A program made the translations under genes and the position numbers. Source: an uncultured Burkholderiales bacterium (GTDB taxonomy: Bacteria; Pseudomonadota; Gammaproteobacteria; Burkholderiales; Burkholderiaceae_C). From it: a stretch of 64,000 nucleotides of DNA. Below the pieces are notes generated by a model. It searched no databases. It saw only the letters and a list, made by a program, of their open reading frames with translations, and was not told the DNA's origin. Of this stretch, positions 1 to 9,589 are shown in pieces (within the stretch, counting starts at the first letter, position 1; each line of letters opens with the position of its first letter). The DNA is taken from assembly GCA_903822825.1 (NCBI GenBank), contig CAIJQQ010000002.1, positions 1 through 64,000 of the forward strand. The letters are read 5' to 3'.

Positions 1-88
1 TCAGCTCGCCTTTTTCTACTTGCTCGACCACCGCCAGTTTAAAAGCCAGTGTGTAGTCCTTCTGAGTTCTCTTGATGCCTGATTCCAT
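1..88 (-). pseudogene. IS3-family transposase OrfA, N-terminal fragment cut by the window edge
   Basis: Reading leftward from an ATG at 86-88 gives 29 codons beginning MESGIKRTQKDYTLAFKLAV and continuing to the window edge. This is the typical start of the helix-turn-helix OrfA protein of IS3-type elements, which together with OrfB catalyses transposition. Only the first third of a usual OrfA of about 100 residues is visible, so it cannot be told whether the element is intact. A purine-rich stretch suits ribosome binding upstream. The element end probably lies near 141, where the minus strand reads TGACCCGTCCTGCC, a plausible IS3-type terminal repeat. The family call is from wording alone. 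Confidence 0.62.
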
Positions 89-141
89 TTGACTTGCCTT
101 TTCTTTCAAGAAAAGGTGTCAACCTCTGGCAGGACGGGTCA
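89..141 (-). mobile_element. Probable terminal region of the IS3-type element
   Basis: This stretch lies between the OrfA start and the point where the minus strand begins TGACCCG. IS3-family ends usually start with TGA and sit 40 to 100 bases before OrfA, so the boundary near 141 is likely. The partner end and any target duplication are outside the window. Confidence 0.4.
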
Positions 142-148
142 GATCCAG

Positions 149-172
149 AAAAAAGGCCCCGCTATGCGGGGC
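149..172 (-). terminator. Rho-independent terminator of the TonB-dependent receptor gene
   Basis: A 7-bp GC stem (GCCCCGC 156-162 with GCGGGGC 166-172, loop of three) lies about 60 bases past the receptor stop codon. On the minus strand it is followed by a run of six T. A T-run is also present on the other side, so it could stop transcription from the IS side as well. Confidence 0.8.
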
Positions 173-234
173 ACTTTTTTGAGCTGAATATGTCAGTCAG
201 TCTTGCTGCATCTTCAAGAGAAGACGCAGGTTTA

Positions 235-2919
235 TCAGAAGAACTTGTAATTGAGCTTCATCACCAAAGCACGTCCGAGAGCATCCGTGTAGCGAGGGTC
301 ATAGCCTTGCTGGAAGGTTGAACCTTGGTTGCTGAATGGCGGTTTGACATCCAGCAAGTTACGCATAACAGCACCGATTGTGAGGTTCTTGATGCCTGTG
401 TAATTGGCACCCAGATCAAATACGGTGTAGGCAGGAACTCGGTTTACGAAGTCGGGGTCGAGGTTTTCATCCTGATACCCGGACAAATACCGCATGCCCA
501 AGCTGTAACGCATAGCGCCCGATGCCAACGTTGTTGTGACGTTGTGCTTCCATCGAAACACAACACCAGGGATGAAGTCTTTGTATGCGCCTGCATTTTG
601 AGTGAACGTACCACCAGCTTCACGCTGGAATTTGTACGAATGCACATAAGTGCCTTCGTAATTGACATTGACTCGACCCAAGCCTGTATCGGTTTGCCAA
701 GCCGCTGTAAAGTCAAGGCCATCAGTCCTCACGCTGCCAAGATTGTCAGTGAGTGTCATGATGTAAGCCAGTGCTGGTGAGCCAGCGATGTCGCAACGAC
801 TCAAGCTGGATGCTTCTGCTGCACTGACCTGGCTGCACCGGATGAAACGGTTGGCATATTTTGTGGGATCTCCAAACACGGCTTGTTCCGGGAATGTGGC
901 AATGTAGTTGTCCAGCTTGATATTCCAGTAGTCCACTGTAAACAGCAAGTTCTTGGCTGGCTGGAAGGCTGTTCCCAAACTGAAAGATTGAGATTTTTCG
1001 GGCTTCAGATTTCGGTTGCCACCTTGTTTGGCTTGAGCCTGTGAGCCGCAGTCGCGTGATTCAACCGCATTGGCTGTCGGCACGCCATTAGGGCAAAGAA
1101 CGGGGTCGTTGTAGTCATTCTGCGTGAATGTGACTTGCTGCGGGCCGAACACGTTGTCCAGCGACGGTGCTCGGAATCCCGTATTGGCAGAGCCTCGCAG
1201 TACAAGCTCGGGTGATGCTGTGTACCGGAAACCCACCTTGGGATTGAAGGTGCTTCCAAAGTCGCTGTAATGGTCATACCGGGCAGCGGCTTGCAATTCA
1301 AGTTGTTTGCTGACGGGAAGCAACATTTCCGCTGAAAAGGCAGTGACATTGCGCGATGCATTGTTGACGTGATAAGGGCTGCGACCAGCTGAGGGAACAT
1401 TGTTGACAATGTCATCGACTGTGTCGGTTGAGTATCCTTCGCGTCGAAACTCCCCCCCTAGTGAAATTGCCGCTTTGCCACCGTCCATGGCAAATAGTTC
1501 ACGGTTGAACCGTGCATCAAAACCCGTTGCTGTGCCTTTTCCCGTAGACATAAGTCCCGCTGCTTTTGCTCCATCGATGAATTTCAGTGCTTCTGTGCTG
1601 TTGGTTCCAAATGGGTTGAGCAGACCGCTGTTGATGCCTGTTTGGATCACTGATTTATTCACATAGCCATTGGTGAGCGATTCACTAATTTTGTTGACGG
1701 AGTGGTAGACACCTGCTTTGTAATCCCACTCGCCAGCTGTGCCGGACAGGTCTGCAACCAAACGGGTCGATGTTGACTCAGCCGTATTTTCTCGACGACC
1801 AGCTGGCTCCATTCGCCATCCAATGCTCACCAATCCCCGGCTTGGGTCTATGCCTGAGAATGTCTTGGGATAGAACGTACTGGAAATGGGCATGGTTAAG
1901 CCCGTGACCGGATCGGGGGCAATTCGTGAGATGTTTTTATTGGTCGAATGCACGGCTTCAAGTGTCAATAATTGCTCGCCACCCAAGCGGAACGAGCCTT
2001 TACCCATGAAGTTGGTGTTTTCAGTTTCGGGAATGATGTCAATCGCACTGGTGTAGTCGTAGCGGCAGGTTGTGCCACTCATGTAGATGGACGAAGGGGG
2101 CGCGCAGTTTGTGGCGGTCAGATTGCCAGACAATTGTTTCCCATCCGATAGCCGGTAATAGCCAAAGTTGGCAGGAAAAGTTGTGCCAGACGTTTTGTTC
2201 AGGCCTCTTTCGGGAATCACGCCTGTCTTGGCAAAGTCACGCTCCAATGCACTCACACTGTTTTGTTTTTTCGAATCGACAGAGAACCACAGGTTGTAGC
2301 CGTCTTCGCTGAGCGAGCCTTTGCCACCTGAGACCGTCACACGCTGCGATTTACCCCCGGATGCCGACGGTTGGGTCAATTCGGTGGCAACGTCGATGCC
2401 TTGGTAGTCTCTTTTGGTGATGAAGTTGATGACTCCACCCACGGCATCCGTGCCATAGATAGCTGAGGCGCCATCACGCAAGACTTCGACTTTCTCCAAT
2501 GCAGCGAAAGGAATTGAATTCAAATCGACGGTGTCTGAGCCGATCCCAAAAAAGGCCAAGCGGCGACCGTTGAGCAGCACGAGGGTTTTGCTGGCCCCCA
2601 AGCCACGCATATCTGCGTTAGAACGCCCGCCAGTGCTGGAACCTACACTTTGGCTGCCACCCATGCTGGACTGACTGGAAGTGATCCTCTGAACGATTTC
2701 TTCGGTTGAGGTCACGCCCACCGATTTAAGTTCTTCCACAGAGTAAACGGAGACAGGTAAAGCCTTTTGGCTCTCAAGGCTCCGTTTGATTGCCGAGCCT
2801 GTGACGTACACGGTGTCGGACTGTGCCTGTGCAGCTTGAATGGCACCCATGCTGATCAGTGATCCGCCAAAGGCCAGCCATAGCTGTTGGCCGATTCGTG
2901 TGTATTTGATTTTTCTCAT
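235..2919 (-). CDS. TonB-dependent outer-membrane receptor
   Basis: The 894-residue product is an outer-membrane beta-barrel transporter driven by TonB. Residues 1 to about 33 form a signal peptide ending AQAQ. A TonB-box-like DTVYVTGS follows at about 35-42. The plug domain covers roughly 45-170 and has the hallmark stretches LVLLNGRR, EKVEVLRDGASAIYG and GGVINFITK. The rest is barrel, ending in aromatic residues (YKFF) as expected for outer-membrane insertion. The length is normal. The wording resembles receptors for carbohydrates or complex organic substrates more than classical siderophore receptors, but the substrate cannot be read. No TonB, ExbB or substrate genes are adjacent. The gene has its own promoter region and terminator, is more AT-rich than its neighbours and abuts an IS end, which suggests acquisition. 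GGGAG lies 7 bases before the ATG. Confidence 0.9.
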   Translation of the reverse strand: MRKIKYTRIGQQLWLAFGGSLISMGAIQAAQAQSDTVYVTGSAIKRSLESQKALPVSVYSVEELKSVGVTSTEEIVQRITSSQSSMGGSQSVGSSTGGRSNADMRGLGASKTLVLLNGRRLAFFGIGSDTVDLNSIPFAALEKVEVLRDGASAIYGTDAVGGVINFITKRDYQGIDVATELTQPSASGGKSQRVTVSGGKGSLSEDGYNLWFSVDSKKQNSVSALERDFAKTGVIPERGLNKTSGTTFPANFGYYRLSDGKQLSGNLTATNCAPPSSIYMSGTTCRYDYTSAIDIIPETENTNFMGKGSFRLGGEQLLTLEAVHSTNKNISRIAPDPVTGLTMPISSTFYPKTFSGIDPSRGLVSIGWRMEPAGRRENTAESTSTRLVADLSGTAGEWDYKAGVYHSVNKISESLTNGYVNKSVIQTGINSGLLNPFGTNSTEALKFIDGAKAAGLMSTGKGTATGFDARFNRELFAMDGGKAAISLGGEFRREGYSTDTVDDIVNNVPSAGRSPYHVNNASRNVTAFSAEMLLPVSKQLELQAAARYDHYSDFGSTFNPKVGFRYTASPELVLRGSANTGFRAPSLDNVFGPQQVTFTQNDYNDPVLCPNGVPTANAVESRDCGSQAQAKQGGNRNLKPEKSQSFSLGTAFQPAKNLLFTVDYWNIKLDNYIATFPEQAVFGDPTKYANRFIRCSQVSAAEASSLSRCDIAGSPALAYIMTLTDNLGSVRTDGLDFTAAWQTDTGLGRVNVNYEGTYVHSYKFQREAGGTFTQNAGAYKDFIPGVVFRWKHNVTTTLASGAMRYSLGMRYLSGYQDENLDPDFVNRVPAYTVFDLGANYTGIKNLTIGAVMRNLLDVKPPFSNQGSTFQQGYDPRYTDALGRALVMKLNYKFF

Positions 2920-2998
2920 GAAAGCACTCCCAAATTGAATAAGTGAACAGCACGCAGAGCGTTTAAACGAGTTTCGTACTCAAAGATTTGAATCCGTT

Positions 2999-3031
2999 CT
3001 ATAACTATTTTTTACCAAATTGATTCAATTT
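2999..3031 (-). promoter_or_regulatory. Putative promoter and palindromic operator of the TonB receptor gene
   Basis: On the minus strand TTGAAT (3023-3028) and TTATAG (2999-3004) are spaced by 18 bases and form a plausible sigma-70 promoter in AT-rich DNA. A perfect 7-1-7 palindrome, AAATTGA-T-TCAATTT (3017-3031), covers the -35 box. That is the position expected for a repressor operator. The regulator is unknown. Confidence 0.42.
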
Positions 3032-3056
3032 AATACATAGGGAAAATGCTAAGGCG

Positions 3057-3081
3057 AAAAAAAACAACACCAATGGTGTTG
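3057..3081 (-). terminator. Rho-independent terminator of fabI
   Basis: A 7-bp inverted repeat (CAACACC 3065-3071, GGTGTTG 3075-3081) lies 23 bases after the fabI stop. On the minus strand it is followed by eight consecutive T. Confidence 0.85.
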
Positions 3082-3103
3082 CTTAGTAGGGGCGCGTGTG
3101 TGG

Positions 3104-3913
3104 TCAGCCGGCTGACTCCGCAATTCCGCCAACCACCTGGCTAAAACCACCATCCACATAGGTGATCTCTGCCGTCACACCCGCAGCCAGATCGGACAGC
3201 ATGAACGCGGCCACATTGCCCACGTCTTCGATGGTCACGTTGCGGCGGATCGGCGAGGTTTCGGCCACAACAGACAAGATTTTTCCAAAACCCTTGATGC
3301 CGCTGGCTGCCAGGGTTTTGATAGGGCCTGCCGAGATGCCGTTGGCACGCAAGCCGCGCTTTTGATTGCCCAGCGATTCGGCCAGGTAGCGGACCGATGC
3401 TTCCAAACTGGCTTTGGCCAGGCCCATGGTGTTGTAGTTGGGCACATTGCGAATGGCCCCCAAGTACGACAAAGTCAACACAGAAGACTTGTCATTCAGG
3501 TGGGGCAGGGCCGCCTTGGCCAAGGCTGGGAAGCTGTAAGCGCTGATGTCGTGCGCAATTTTGAAGGCTTCACGCGAGAGCCCTTCGAGGAAGTCGCCTG
3601 CGATCGCTTCGCGCGGTGCAAAGCCGATGGCGTGCACAAAGCCGTCAAATTTGGGCCACGTCGCAGACAGATCTGTGAACAGTCGGTCGATTTGTTCGTC
3701 GCTGCCCACGTCACAGTCAAAAACCAGTTTAGAGTCAAAGTCAGCTGCAAACTCGGTGATGCGTTCCTTGAAGCGCTCCCCCACATAACTGAACGCCAAC
3801 TCGGCACCTTGAGCGTGGCAGGCTTTGGCGATGCCATAAGCAATGGACCGATTGGACAAAACGCCTGTGATCAAGAGTTTTTTGCCAGCGAGAAATCCTG
3901 TTTTGTTGTCCAT
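3104..3913 (-). CDS. fabI: Enoyl-[acyl-carrier-protein] reductase (NADH), FabI
   Basis: FabI performs the last reduction of each fatty-acid elongation round, converting trans-2-enoyl-ACP to acyl-ACP with NADH in the cytoplasm. The 269-residue protein matches the usual length of about 260. It has the FabI-specific nucleotide-binding start [15 protein letters not shown]. The catalytic arrangement Tyr150, Tyr160 and Lys167 lies in [19 protein letters not shown] and corresponds to E. coli Tyr146, Tyr156 and Lys163. The ATG is preceded by GGAG. The gene is monocistronic: it diverges from rimP and has its own strong terminator. FabI is the triclosan target, and nothing in the sequence suggests a change at the active site. 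Confidence 0.97.
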   Translation of the reverse strand: MDNKTGFLAGKKLLITGVLSNRSIAYGIAKACHAQGAELAFSYVGERFKERITEFAADFDSKLVFDCDVGSDEQIDRLFTDLSATWPKFDGFVHAIGFAPREAIAGDFLEGLSREAFKIAHDISAYSFPALAKAALPHLNDKSSVLTLSYLGAIRNVPNYNTMGLAKASLEASVRYLAESLGNQKRGLRANGISAGPIKTLAASGIKGFGKILSVVAETSPIRRNVTIEDVGNVAAFMLSDLAAGVTAEITYVDGGFSQVVGGIAESAG

Positions 3914-4037
3914 GGGGTTGCTCCGTTATCTTGGGGGGCATTGTCTCATGCTCAGTTGTGGCTGAAGTTGCGTCTGAAGTGGGTGGGCTGATTCCTGTTT
4001 CTCTAGAAAAATCACACACTTAGCGTGTTTTTTGGGC

Positions 4038-4043
4038 TAGAAT
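4038..4043 (+). promoter_or_regulatory. Putative -10 box of the rimP-nusA-infB operon
   Basis: TAGAAT at 4038-4043 lies in the AT-rich stretch between divergent fabI and rimP. No clear -35 box is visible (ACACTT at 4017-4022 is the best candidate, with short spacing). Transcription from here would run straight into the leader hairpin at 4059. Confidence 0.4.
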
Positions 4044-4058
4044 AAGAGCTTCACGACC

Positions 4059-4090
4059 AAACGGGCGGGTTTTCACCGCCCGTTTTTTTT
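4059..4090 (+). terminator. Leader terminator/attenuator before rimP
   Basis: A 10-bp stem (AAACGGGCGG 4059-4068, CCGCCCGTTT 4076-4085) is followed by T to 4090, a textbook rho-independent terminator. It lies between the probable promoter and the first gene of the operon with no gene in front of it. It therefore either attenuates the operon or ends a very short leader RNA. Confidence 0.78.
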
Positions 4091-4136
4091 GGTCGATCCA
4101 TTATTGGCACAACACCCGCACCCGCTGAAAAATCCT

Positions 4137-4706
4137 GTGGCATTGCAGCAAATCGTTGAAGAAACCGTGACCGGACTGGGCTATGACCTGGTAGAGATTG
4201 AGCGCTCTGCCGGGGGCTTGTTGCGCATCACCATCGATTGGCCTTGGCAGGGCGTTGCCGCCGAAGAGACTTTTGTCACCGTGGAAGACTGCGAAAAGGT
4301 CAACCGACAGCTGCTGTTCTCGTTGGAAGTCGACGGTGTGGAGTACAACCGACTGGAAGTGTCTTCTCCAGGCATTGACCGCCCCTTGCGCCACGAAAAA
4401 GATTTTGAACGCTTCGTTGGCGAGCTGATTGATGTGACGCTCAAGGCCCCGATGGGCGAAAACGCGGGTGGCCTGGTCCACGCCAGCCGCAAAAAATTCA
4501 GAGGCACGCTCGAGCGCGATGCCGCAAACACAGGCTGGCAAATCGTCTGGAGCGATGCCCCCGAAGCCAAACCTGGCCAGCGCATCAGCAAAAAGAGAGT
4601 GCCGCCGCCTCTGCAGGCCTTGGGCTTCACGCTCGACGAGCTTCGAGAGGCGCGTCTGGCCCCTGTGGTTGATTTCAAAGGGCGCAAGTCCAAAGTTCAA
4701 GCCTGA
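4137..4706 (+). CDS. rimP: Ribosome maturation factor RimP
   Basis: RimP assists 30S subunit maturation in the cytoplasm. The protein reads VALQQIVEETVTGLGYDLVE at the N-terminus and contains the conserved NRLEVSSPGIDRPL segment between the two domains. That is the standard RimP signature. I chose the GTG at 4137 (189 residues) because the conserved fold begins there. The frame is open back to a TTG at 4089, but that codon lies inside the T-run of the terminator and adds residues that look unrelated to the family. No strong ribosome-binding site precedes the GTG, so the start is uncertain. The gene leads the conserved operon rimP-nusA-infB-rbfA-truB. Confidence 0.9.
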   Translation: MALQQIVEETVTGLGYDLVEIERSAGGLLRITIDWPWQGVAAEETFVTVEDCEKVNRQLLFSLEVDGVEYNRLEVSSPGIDRPLRHEKDFERFVGELIDVTLKAPMGENAGGLVHASRKKFRGTLERDAANTGWQIVWSDAPEAKPGQRISKKRVPPPLQALGFTLDELREARLAPVVDFKGRKSKVQA

Positions 4707-4777
4707 CCGGTGGTCAGGGTTCGCATACAAAGTAAATCGGGTCAGCTGTTGACCCAGTGGAATAGGAGAGTCGAGTC

Positions 4778-6265
4778 ATGAATCGCGAAATGTTGATGTT
4801 GGTAGAAGCCATCTCCCGCGAAAAGAATGTCGAGCGCGATGTGGTTTTGGGTGCGGTCGAGGCCGCTTTGGCTCAGGCCACCAAGAAGCTGTATCAGGGC
4901 GAGGTCGACATCCGTGTGGCCGTGGACCGCGATACGGGTAACTACGAGACGTTCCGTCGCTGGCATGTGGTGCCCAGTGAAGCGGGTTTGCAATTGCCTG
5001 AGCAAGAAATCTTGTTGTTTGAAGCGCAAGAGCAGATCCCGGACATTGAAGTCGATGAATACATCGAAGAGCCGGTAGAGTCGGTGCCGATTGGCCGCAT
5101 TGGCGCCATGGCGGCCAAGCAGGTGATCTTGCAAAAAATCCGAGATGCCGAGCGCGAAATGCTGCTCAACGATTTCATGGCGCGTGGCGAAAAGATTTTT
5201 GTCGGCACGGTCAAGCGCATGGACAAGGGCGACATCATCTGCGAGTCCGGTCGCGTCGAAGGCCGCCTGCGTCGCAGCGAGATGATCCCCAAAGAAAACC
5301 TGCGCAGTGGTGACCGCGTCCGCGCCATGATCATGGAAGTGGACCTGACCCTGCGTGGTGCGCCGATCATCTTGTCGCGTTCAGCCCCTGATTTCATGAT
5401 CGAGCTGTTCCGCCAGGAAGTGCCTGAAATCGAGCAAGGCCTGCTCGAAATCAAATCCTGCGCCCGTGATGCTGGCTCACGCGCCAAGATCGCTGTCATC
5501 TCTCACGACAAGCGGGTCGACCCCATTGGCACTTGCGTCGGTGTGCGTGGCACCCGTGTCAATGCGGTGACCAACGAGCTCGCTGGCGAACGCGTGGACA
5601 TTGTGCTGTGGAGTGAAGACCCCGCCCAGTTCGTGATCGGCGCCCTGGCACCGGCCAACGTGCAGTCCATCGTGGTGGACGAAGAAAAGCACGCGATGGA
5701 CGTGGTGGTGGACGAAGAAAATCTGGCGATCGCCATTGGCCGTGGTGGCCAAAACGTGCGCTTGGCTTCTGACCTGACGGGTTGGAAGATCAACATCATG
5801 GACGCCGCCGAGTCGGCTCAAAAGCAAGCCGAAGAGACCACAGGCATTCGCCAGTTGTTCATGGAAAAACTCGACGTGGACCAGGAGATCGCCGACATCC
5901 TGATCGAAGAAGGTTTTGCCGGCCTTGAAGAAGTGGCTTATGTGCCCATCCAGGAAATGCTGGAGATCGAAAGCTTCGACGAAGACACGGTCAACGAGCT
6001 GCGCGCCCGCGCCAAAGATGCTTTGTTGACCATGGAAATCGCACGCGAAGAGAGCGTCGGTGACGTTTCGCAAGACCTGCGCGATCTGCCGGGTCTGACC
6101 CCTGAGCTGATTGCCAAACTGGTAGAAGCGGGCATCCAAACCCGTGACGACTTGGCCGACTTGGCCACCGACGAATTGACCGACATCACGGCCCAAACGG
6201 CAGAAGAAGCCACAGCCCTGATCATGAAAGCCCGCGAACATTGGTTCGCTGCAGGCCAAGCCTGA
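4778..6265 (+). CDS. nusA: Transcription termination/antitermination factor NusA
   Basis: NusA binds RNA polymerase and nascent RNA and modulates pausing, termination and antitermination. The domains appear in the usual order: N-terminal polymerase-binding domain (about 1-125), S1 domain (about 138-200, starting [14 protein letters not shown]), and two KH domains. The second KH domain contains [16 protein letters not shown] at about 318-333. Two acidic C-terminal repeats follow (about 365-415 and 440-490). The total of 495 residues equals the E. coli length. AGGAGA lies 9 bases before the ATG. It is the second gene of the operon, 71 bases after rimP and 24 before infB. Confidence 0.97.
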   Translation: MNREMLMLVEAISREKNVERDVVLGAVEAALAQATKKLYQGEVDIRVAVDRDTGNYETFRRWHVVPSEAGLQLPEQEILLFEAQEQIPDIEVDEYIEEPVESVPIGRIGAMAAKQVILQKIRDAEREMLLNDFMARGEKIFVGTVKRMDKGDIICESGRVEGRLRRSEMIPKENLRSGDRVRAMIMEVDLTLRGAPIILSRSAPDFMIELFRQEVPEIEQGLLEIKSCARDAGSRAKIAVISHDKRVDPIGTCVGVRGTRVNAVTNELAGERVDIVLWSEDPAQFVIGALAPANVQSIVVDEEKHAMDVVVDEENLAIAIGRGGQNVRLASDLTGWKINIMDAAESAQKQAEETTGIRQLFMEKLDVDQEIADILIEEGFAGLEEVAYVPIQEMLEIESFDEDTVNELRARAKDALLTMEIAREESVGDVSQDLRDLPGLTPELIAKLVEAGIQTRDDLADLATDELTDITAQTAEEATALIMKAREHWFAAGQA

Positions 6266-6289
6266 AGCTGATGGAGGCTTGAATAAAAT

Positions 6290-9211
6290 ATGTCCAGTAA
6301 CACTGTTGCCGAGTTCGCAAGCGAACTCAAAAAATCTGCCGATGTCTTGCTGGAGCAATTGCGCTCCGCCGGTGTCGCCAAAGCTTCTGCCTCAGACGCG
6401 CTGTCTGAGTCGGACAAGCAAATGCTGCTGTCCTACTTGCAGGCCAGCCACGGCACCAACACCGTTGACCGCAAAAAAATCACCTTGGTGAAAAAGTCCA
6501 CCAGCGAAATCAAGCAAGCCGATGCCACAGGCAAGGCCCGCACGATCCAGGTTGAAGTGCGCAAAAAACGCACCCTCATCAAGCGCGACGACGAACCCGT
6601 CGCCGATGTGGAGCCTGAAGCACCTGCAGAACCTTTGATTGACCATGCCGAACTCGCCCGCCGCGAAGAAGAAGCTCGCCGCCAGGCTGAGCTGATTCGC
6701 CGTCAGGAGGAAGAGCTGGCCGAGAAACGGCGCTTGCGCGAAGAACAAGAAGCTCTTGAGCGTGCCCAAGCCCAGGCCATGGATGCCGCCGAAGCGGACG
6801 CTGCTGCGCAAGCGCTTGCCCCATCACGCCAAGAGCGTGAATCGCAAGCTCGCGCCGAAGCCGCCAGCCTGAACGCCAGGTCCCAAGCCCCCAAGGGCCC
6901 TTCTGCCGACGAAACAGCAGCCCGCGCGGCCTCCGATGCTGCCGCTGAAAAAGCCACTGCAGAAAAGCAAGTCCGTCTTGACGCAGCCCAAAAAGCAGCG
7001 GACGAGTCCAAGGCCCGTGCGGACGAAGAAACCGCTCGCGCCAAAGACCTCGACACGCGCCGCCGCAAGGCTCTCGCCGAAGCCGAAGCCATTCGTTCGA
7101 TGATGAACGCACCCAAGAAGGTGCTGGTGGCCAAGAAAGAAGAGCCCAAAGTTGAAGCCAAGCCTGCCGTCAAAGGCACTTTGCATAAACCCGCCGGTAC
7201 ACCTGGCGCGGGCACCCGCACGGCGGCTGCGCCTGGCGCCTCGCCCAGTGGCCCCGGTGCCAACAAGGAAGTCAAGTCGGCCAAGTTGTCGTCCAGCTGG
7301 GCGGGCGATCCCGCCAAGAAAAAGGCCATCCCTACCCGTGGTGACAGCACCGGCGGTGTGGGGCGCAACAGCTGGCGTGCAGGCCCCAAAGGCCGCAAAG
7401 GCCATGGCAACGACCGCGACGACCACCACGCTCAAGCGGCAACAGCCGAGACGCGTGTCATCGAAGTGCACGTGCCTGAAACCATCACCGTGTCCGAGTT
7501 GGCTCACAAGATGGCCATCAAAGCTTCCGAGGTCATCAAGCATTTGATGAAACTCGGCCAGATGGCCACCATGAACCAGCCGCTGGACCAAGACACCGCC
7601 ATGATCGTGGTGGAAGAGATGGGTCACAAGGCCGTTGTGGCCGCGCTGGACGATCCAGAAGCATTCACCGACGATGAAGTGTCGGATCAACAAGCTGAAT
7701 CCTTGCCGCGCGCCCCAGTGGTGACGGTGATGGGTCACGTTGACCATGGCAAAACCTCGTTGCTGGACTACATTCGCCGTGCCAAAGTGGCCTCTGGCGA
7801 AGCCGGTGGCATCACCCAGCACATTGGTGCGTACCACGTGCAAACGGATCGTGGCATGGTGTCCTTCCTCGACACGCCTGGACACGAGGCATTCACGGCC
7901 ATGCGGGCTCGCGGTGCGAAAGCGACAGACATTGTCATCTTGGTGGTCGCGGGTGACGACGGTGTCATGCCCCAGACCAAAGAAGCCATCAAACACGCCA
8001 AAGCAGCGGGTGTGCCCATCGTGGTGGCCATCAACAAGATGGACAAGCCCGATGCCAACATCGATCGCGTGCGCAGCGAATTGATCGCTGAAGAAGTGGT
8101 GCCCGAAGAATTCGGTGGCTCCTCGCCCTTCGTGTCGGTGTCCGCCAAGACCGGCATGGGCATTGACGACTTGCTGGAGCAAGTGTTGTTGCAAGCCGAA
8201 GTGTTGGAACTCAAGGCCCCGGTGACCTCCATGGCCAAGGGCCTGGTCATTGAAGCGAGCCTGGACAAAGGCCGTGGCCCCGTGGCCACTGTGTTGGTGC
8301 AGTCGGGTACCCTCAAAACGGGTGATGTCGTGCTGGCAGGCCAGACTTTTGGACGCGTGCGTGCCATGCTGGACGAAAACGGCAAGGCCACCAAAGAGGC
8401 TGGCCCATCGATCCCAGTCGAGATCCAGGGCTTGACCGAAGTGCCTCAGGCCGGTGACGAGTTCATGGTGATGTCCGACGAGCGCCGCGCCCGCGAAATC
8501 GCCACTTACCGCGCAGGCAAATTCCGCAACACCAAACTGGCCAAGCAGCAAGCAGCCAAGTTGGAGAACATGTTCTCCGACATGTCGGCTGGCGAAGTCA
8601 AAACCCTGCCCATCATCATCAAGGCCGATGTGCAAGGCTCGCAAGAAGCGCTGGCCGCGTCGCTGCTCAAGCTCTCGACCGAAGAAGTCAAGGTGCAAGT
8701 GGTGTACGCCGGTGTCGGTGGCATCAGCGAGTCCGACATCAATTTGGCCATCGCTTCGAAAGCGATCGTCATTGGCTTCAATGTGCGTGCCGATTCGGGC
8801 GCTCGCAAGACCGCTGAAAACAACGGTGTCAACGTCCATTACTACAACATCATTTATGACGCTGTGGACGAGTTGAAGGCCGCCATGTCGGGCATGTTGG
8901 CCCCAGAACAGCGTGAAGAAATCATGGGCATGGCCGAAATTCGGACCGTGTTTGTGGCCTCCAAGATTGGCACTGTCGCGGGCTGTATGGTCACTTCGGG
9001 CATGGTCAACCGCAATGCCAAGTTCCGCTTGTTGCGTGACAACGTGGTCATCTATTCCGGTGAACTCGACTCGCTCAAACGCCTCAAAGACGATGTGCGC
9101 GAAGTCAAAGAAGGCTTCGAGTGCGGCATCAAGCTCAAGAACTACAACGACATCAAAGAGGGCGATCAGCTCGAGTTCTTTGACGTTAAGGAAATCGCGA
9201 GAACGCTGTAA
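6290..9211 (+). CDS. infB: Translation initiation factor IF-2
   Basis: IF-2 is the GTPase that brings fMet-tRNA to the 30S subunit and promotes subunit joining. The 973-residue protein has a short IF2_N domain at the start and a long charged linker rich in Ala, Glu, Lys and Arg (about 90-390). A second IF2_N-like domain ([20 protein letters not shown], from about 400) precedes the G domain, which has [13 protein letters not shown] and NKMD boxes (about 475-640). The beta-barrel and fMet-tRNA-binding C-terminal domains follow. The linker is longer than in E. coli (890 residues), which is common in Betaproteobacteria. The stop codon is directly followed by the rbfA start codon, implying coupled translation. 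Confidence 0.97.
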   Translation: MSSNTVAEFASELKKSADVLLEQLRSAGVAKASASDALSESDKQMLLSYLQASHGTNTVDRKKITLVKKSTSEIKQADATGKARTIQVEVRKKRTLIKRDDEPVADVEPEAPAEPLIDHAELARREEEARRQAELIRRQEEELAEKRRLREEQEALERAQAQAMDAAEADAAAQALAPSRQERESQARAEAASLNARSQAPKGPSADETAARAASDAAAEKATAEKQVRLDAAQKAADESKARADEETARAKDLDTRRRKALAEAEAIRSMMNAPKKVLVAKKEEPKVEAKPAVKGTLHKPAGTPGAGTRTAAAPGASPSGPGANKEVKSAKLSSSWAGDPAKKKAIPTRGDSTGGVGRNSWRAGPKGRKGHGNDRDDHHAQAATAETRVIEVHVPETITVSELAHKMAIKASEVIKHLMKLGQMATMNQPLDQDTAMIVVEEMGHKAVVAALDDPEAFTDDEVSDQQAESLPRAPVVTVMGHVDHGKTSLLDYIRRAKVASGEAGGITQHIGAYHVQTDRGMVSFLDTPGHEAFTAMRARGAKATDIVILVVAGDDGVMPQTKEAIKHAKAAGVPIVVAINKMDKPDANIDRVRSELIAEEVVPEEFGGSSPFVSVSAKTGMGIDDLLEQVLLQAEVLELKAPVTSMAKGLVIEASLDKGRGPVATVLVQSGTLKTGDVVLAGQTFGRVRAMLDENGKATKEAGPSIPVEIQGLTEVPQAGDEFMVMSDERRAREIATYRAGKFRNTKLAKQQAAKLENMFSDMSAGEVKTLPIIIKADVQGSQEALAASLLKLSTEEVKVQVVYAGVGGISESDINLAIASKAIVIGFNVRADSGARKTAENNGVNVHYYNIIYDAVDELKAAMSGMLAPEQREEIMGMAEIRTVFVASKIGTVAGCMVTSGMVNRNAKFRLLRDNVVIYSGELDSLKRLKDDVREVKEGFECGIKLKNYNDIKEGDQLEFFDVKEIARTL

Positions 9212-9589
9212 ATGGTGCGTAGAAAGCAGTCCTCTGTGCCCAACCGCGGTTTCCGCGTGGCCGACCAGATCCAACGGGATCTGGCCGAATTGATCGCACG
9301 CGAGTTGAAAGACCCGCGTGTGGGCATGGTCACGATCAACGCGGTCGAGGTGACACCTGATTACGCGCATGCCAAGGTATTCTTCAGTGTGCTGACCGGT
9401 AACCCTGATGAAGCCACCGAAGGCCTGAATGCGGCAGCAGGTTTCTTGCGCAATGGTTTGTTCAAGCGTTTGCACATCCACACCGTGCCCACGTTGCATT
9501 TCATGTTTGACCGCACCACCGAGCGTGCGTCTGACATGAATGCACTGATTTCCAAGGCTGTGGCTTCACGCGCCAAAGACGACGAATGA
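9212..9589 (+). CDS. rbfA: 30S ribosome-binding factor RbfA
   Basis: RbfA binds the 30S precursor and is needed for late 16S rRNA maturation and growth in the cold. The 125-residue protein shows the family pattern: [13 protein letters not shown] at the N-terminus, then [28 protein letters not shown], and a C-terminal [19 protein letters not shown]. The ATG touches the infB stop codon and the end overlaps truB by four bases (ATGA), so all three genes are translationally coupled. Confidence 0.96.
   Translation: MVRRKQSSVPNRGFRVADQIQRDLAELIARELKDPRVGMVTINAVEVTPDYAHAKVFFSVLTGNPDEATEGLNAAAGFLRNGLFKRLHIHTVPTLHFMFDRTTERASDMNALISKAVASRAKDDE

Noticed and set aside
1452..1458. Run of seven C in the TonB receptor gene as a phase-variation tract
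   Set aside because: It is short, in frame and encodes conserved glycines; there is no sign of a shifted frame.
4041..4090. A tRNA gene before rimP, as in E. coli (metY)
   Set aside because: The stretch folds only as a terminator hairpin; no cloverleaf or T-loop sequence is present.
4089..4136. Upstream extension of rimP from a TTG at 4089
   Set aside because: The start would lie in the T-run of the leader terminator, and the extra 16 residues do not resemble RimP.
6824..9499. Minus-strand open frame of 891 codons opposite infB
   Set aside because: It is a shadow of infB codon bias: low-complexity His/Gly/Asp-rich, without motifs.
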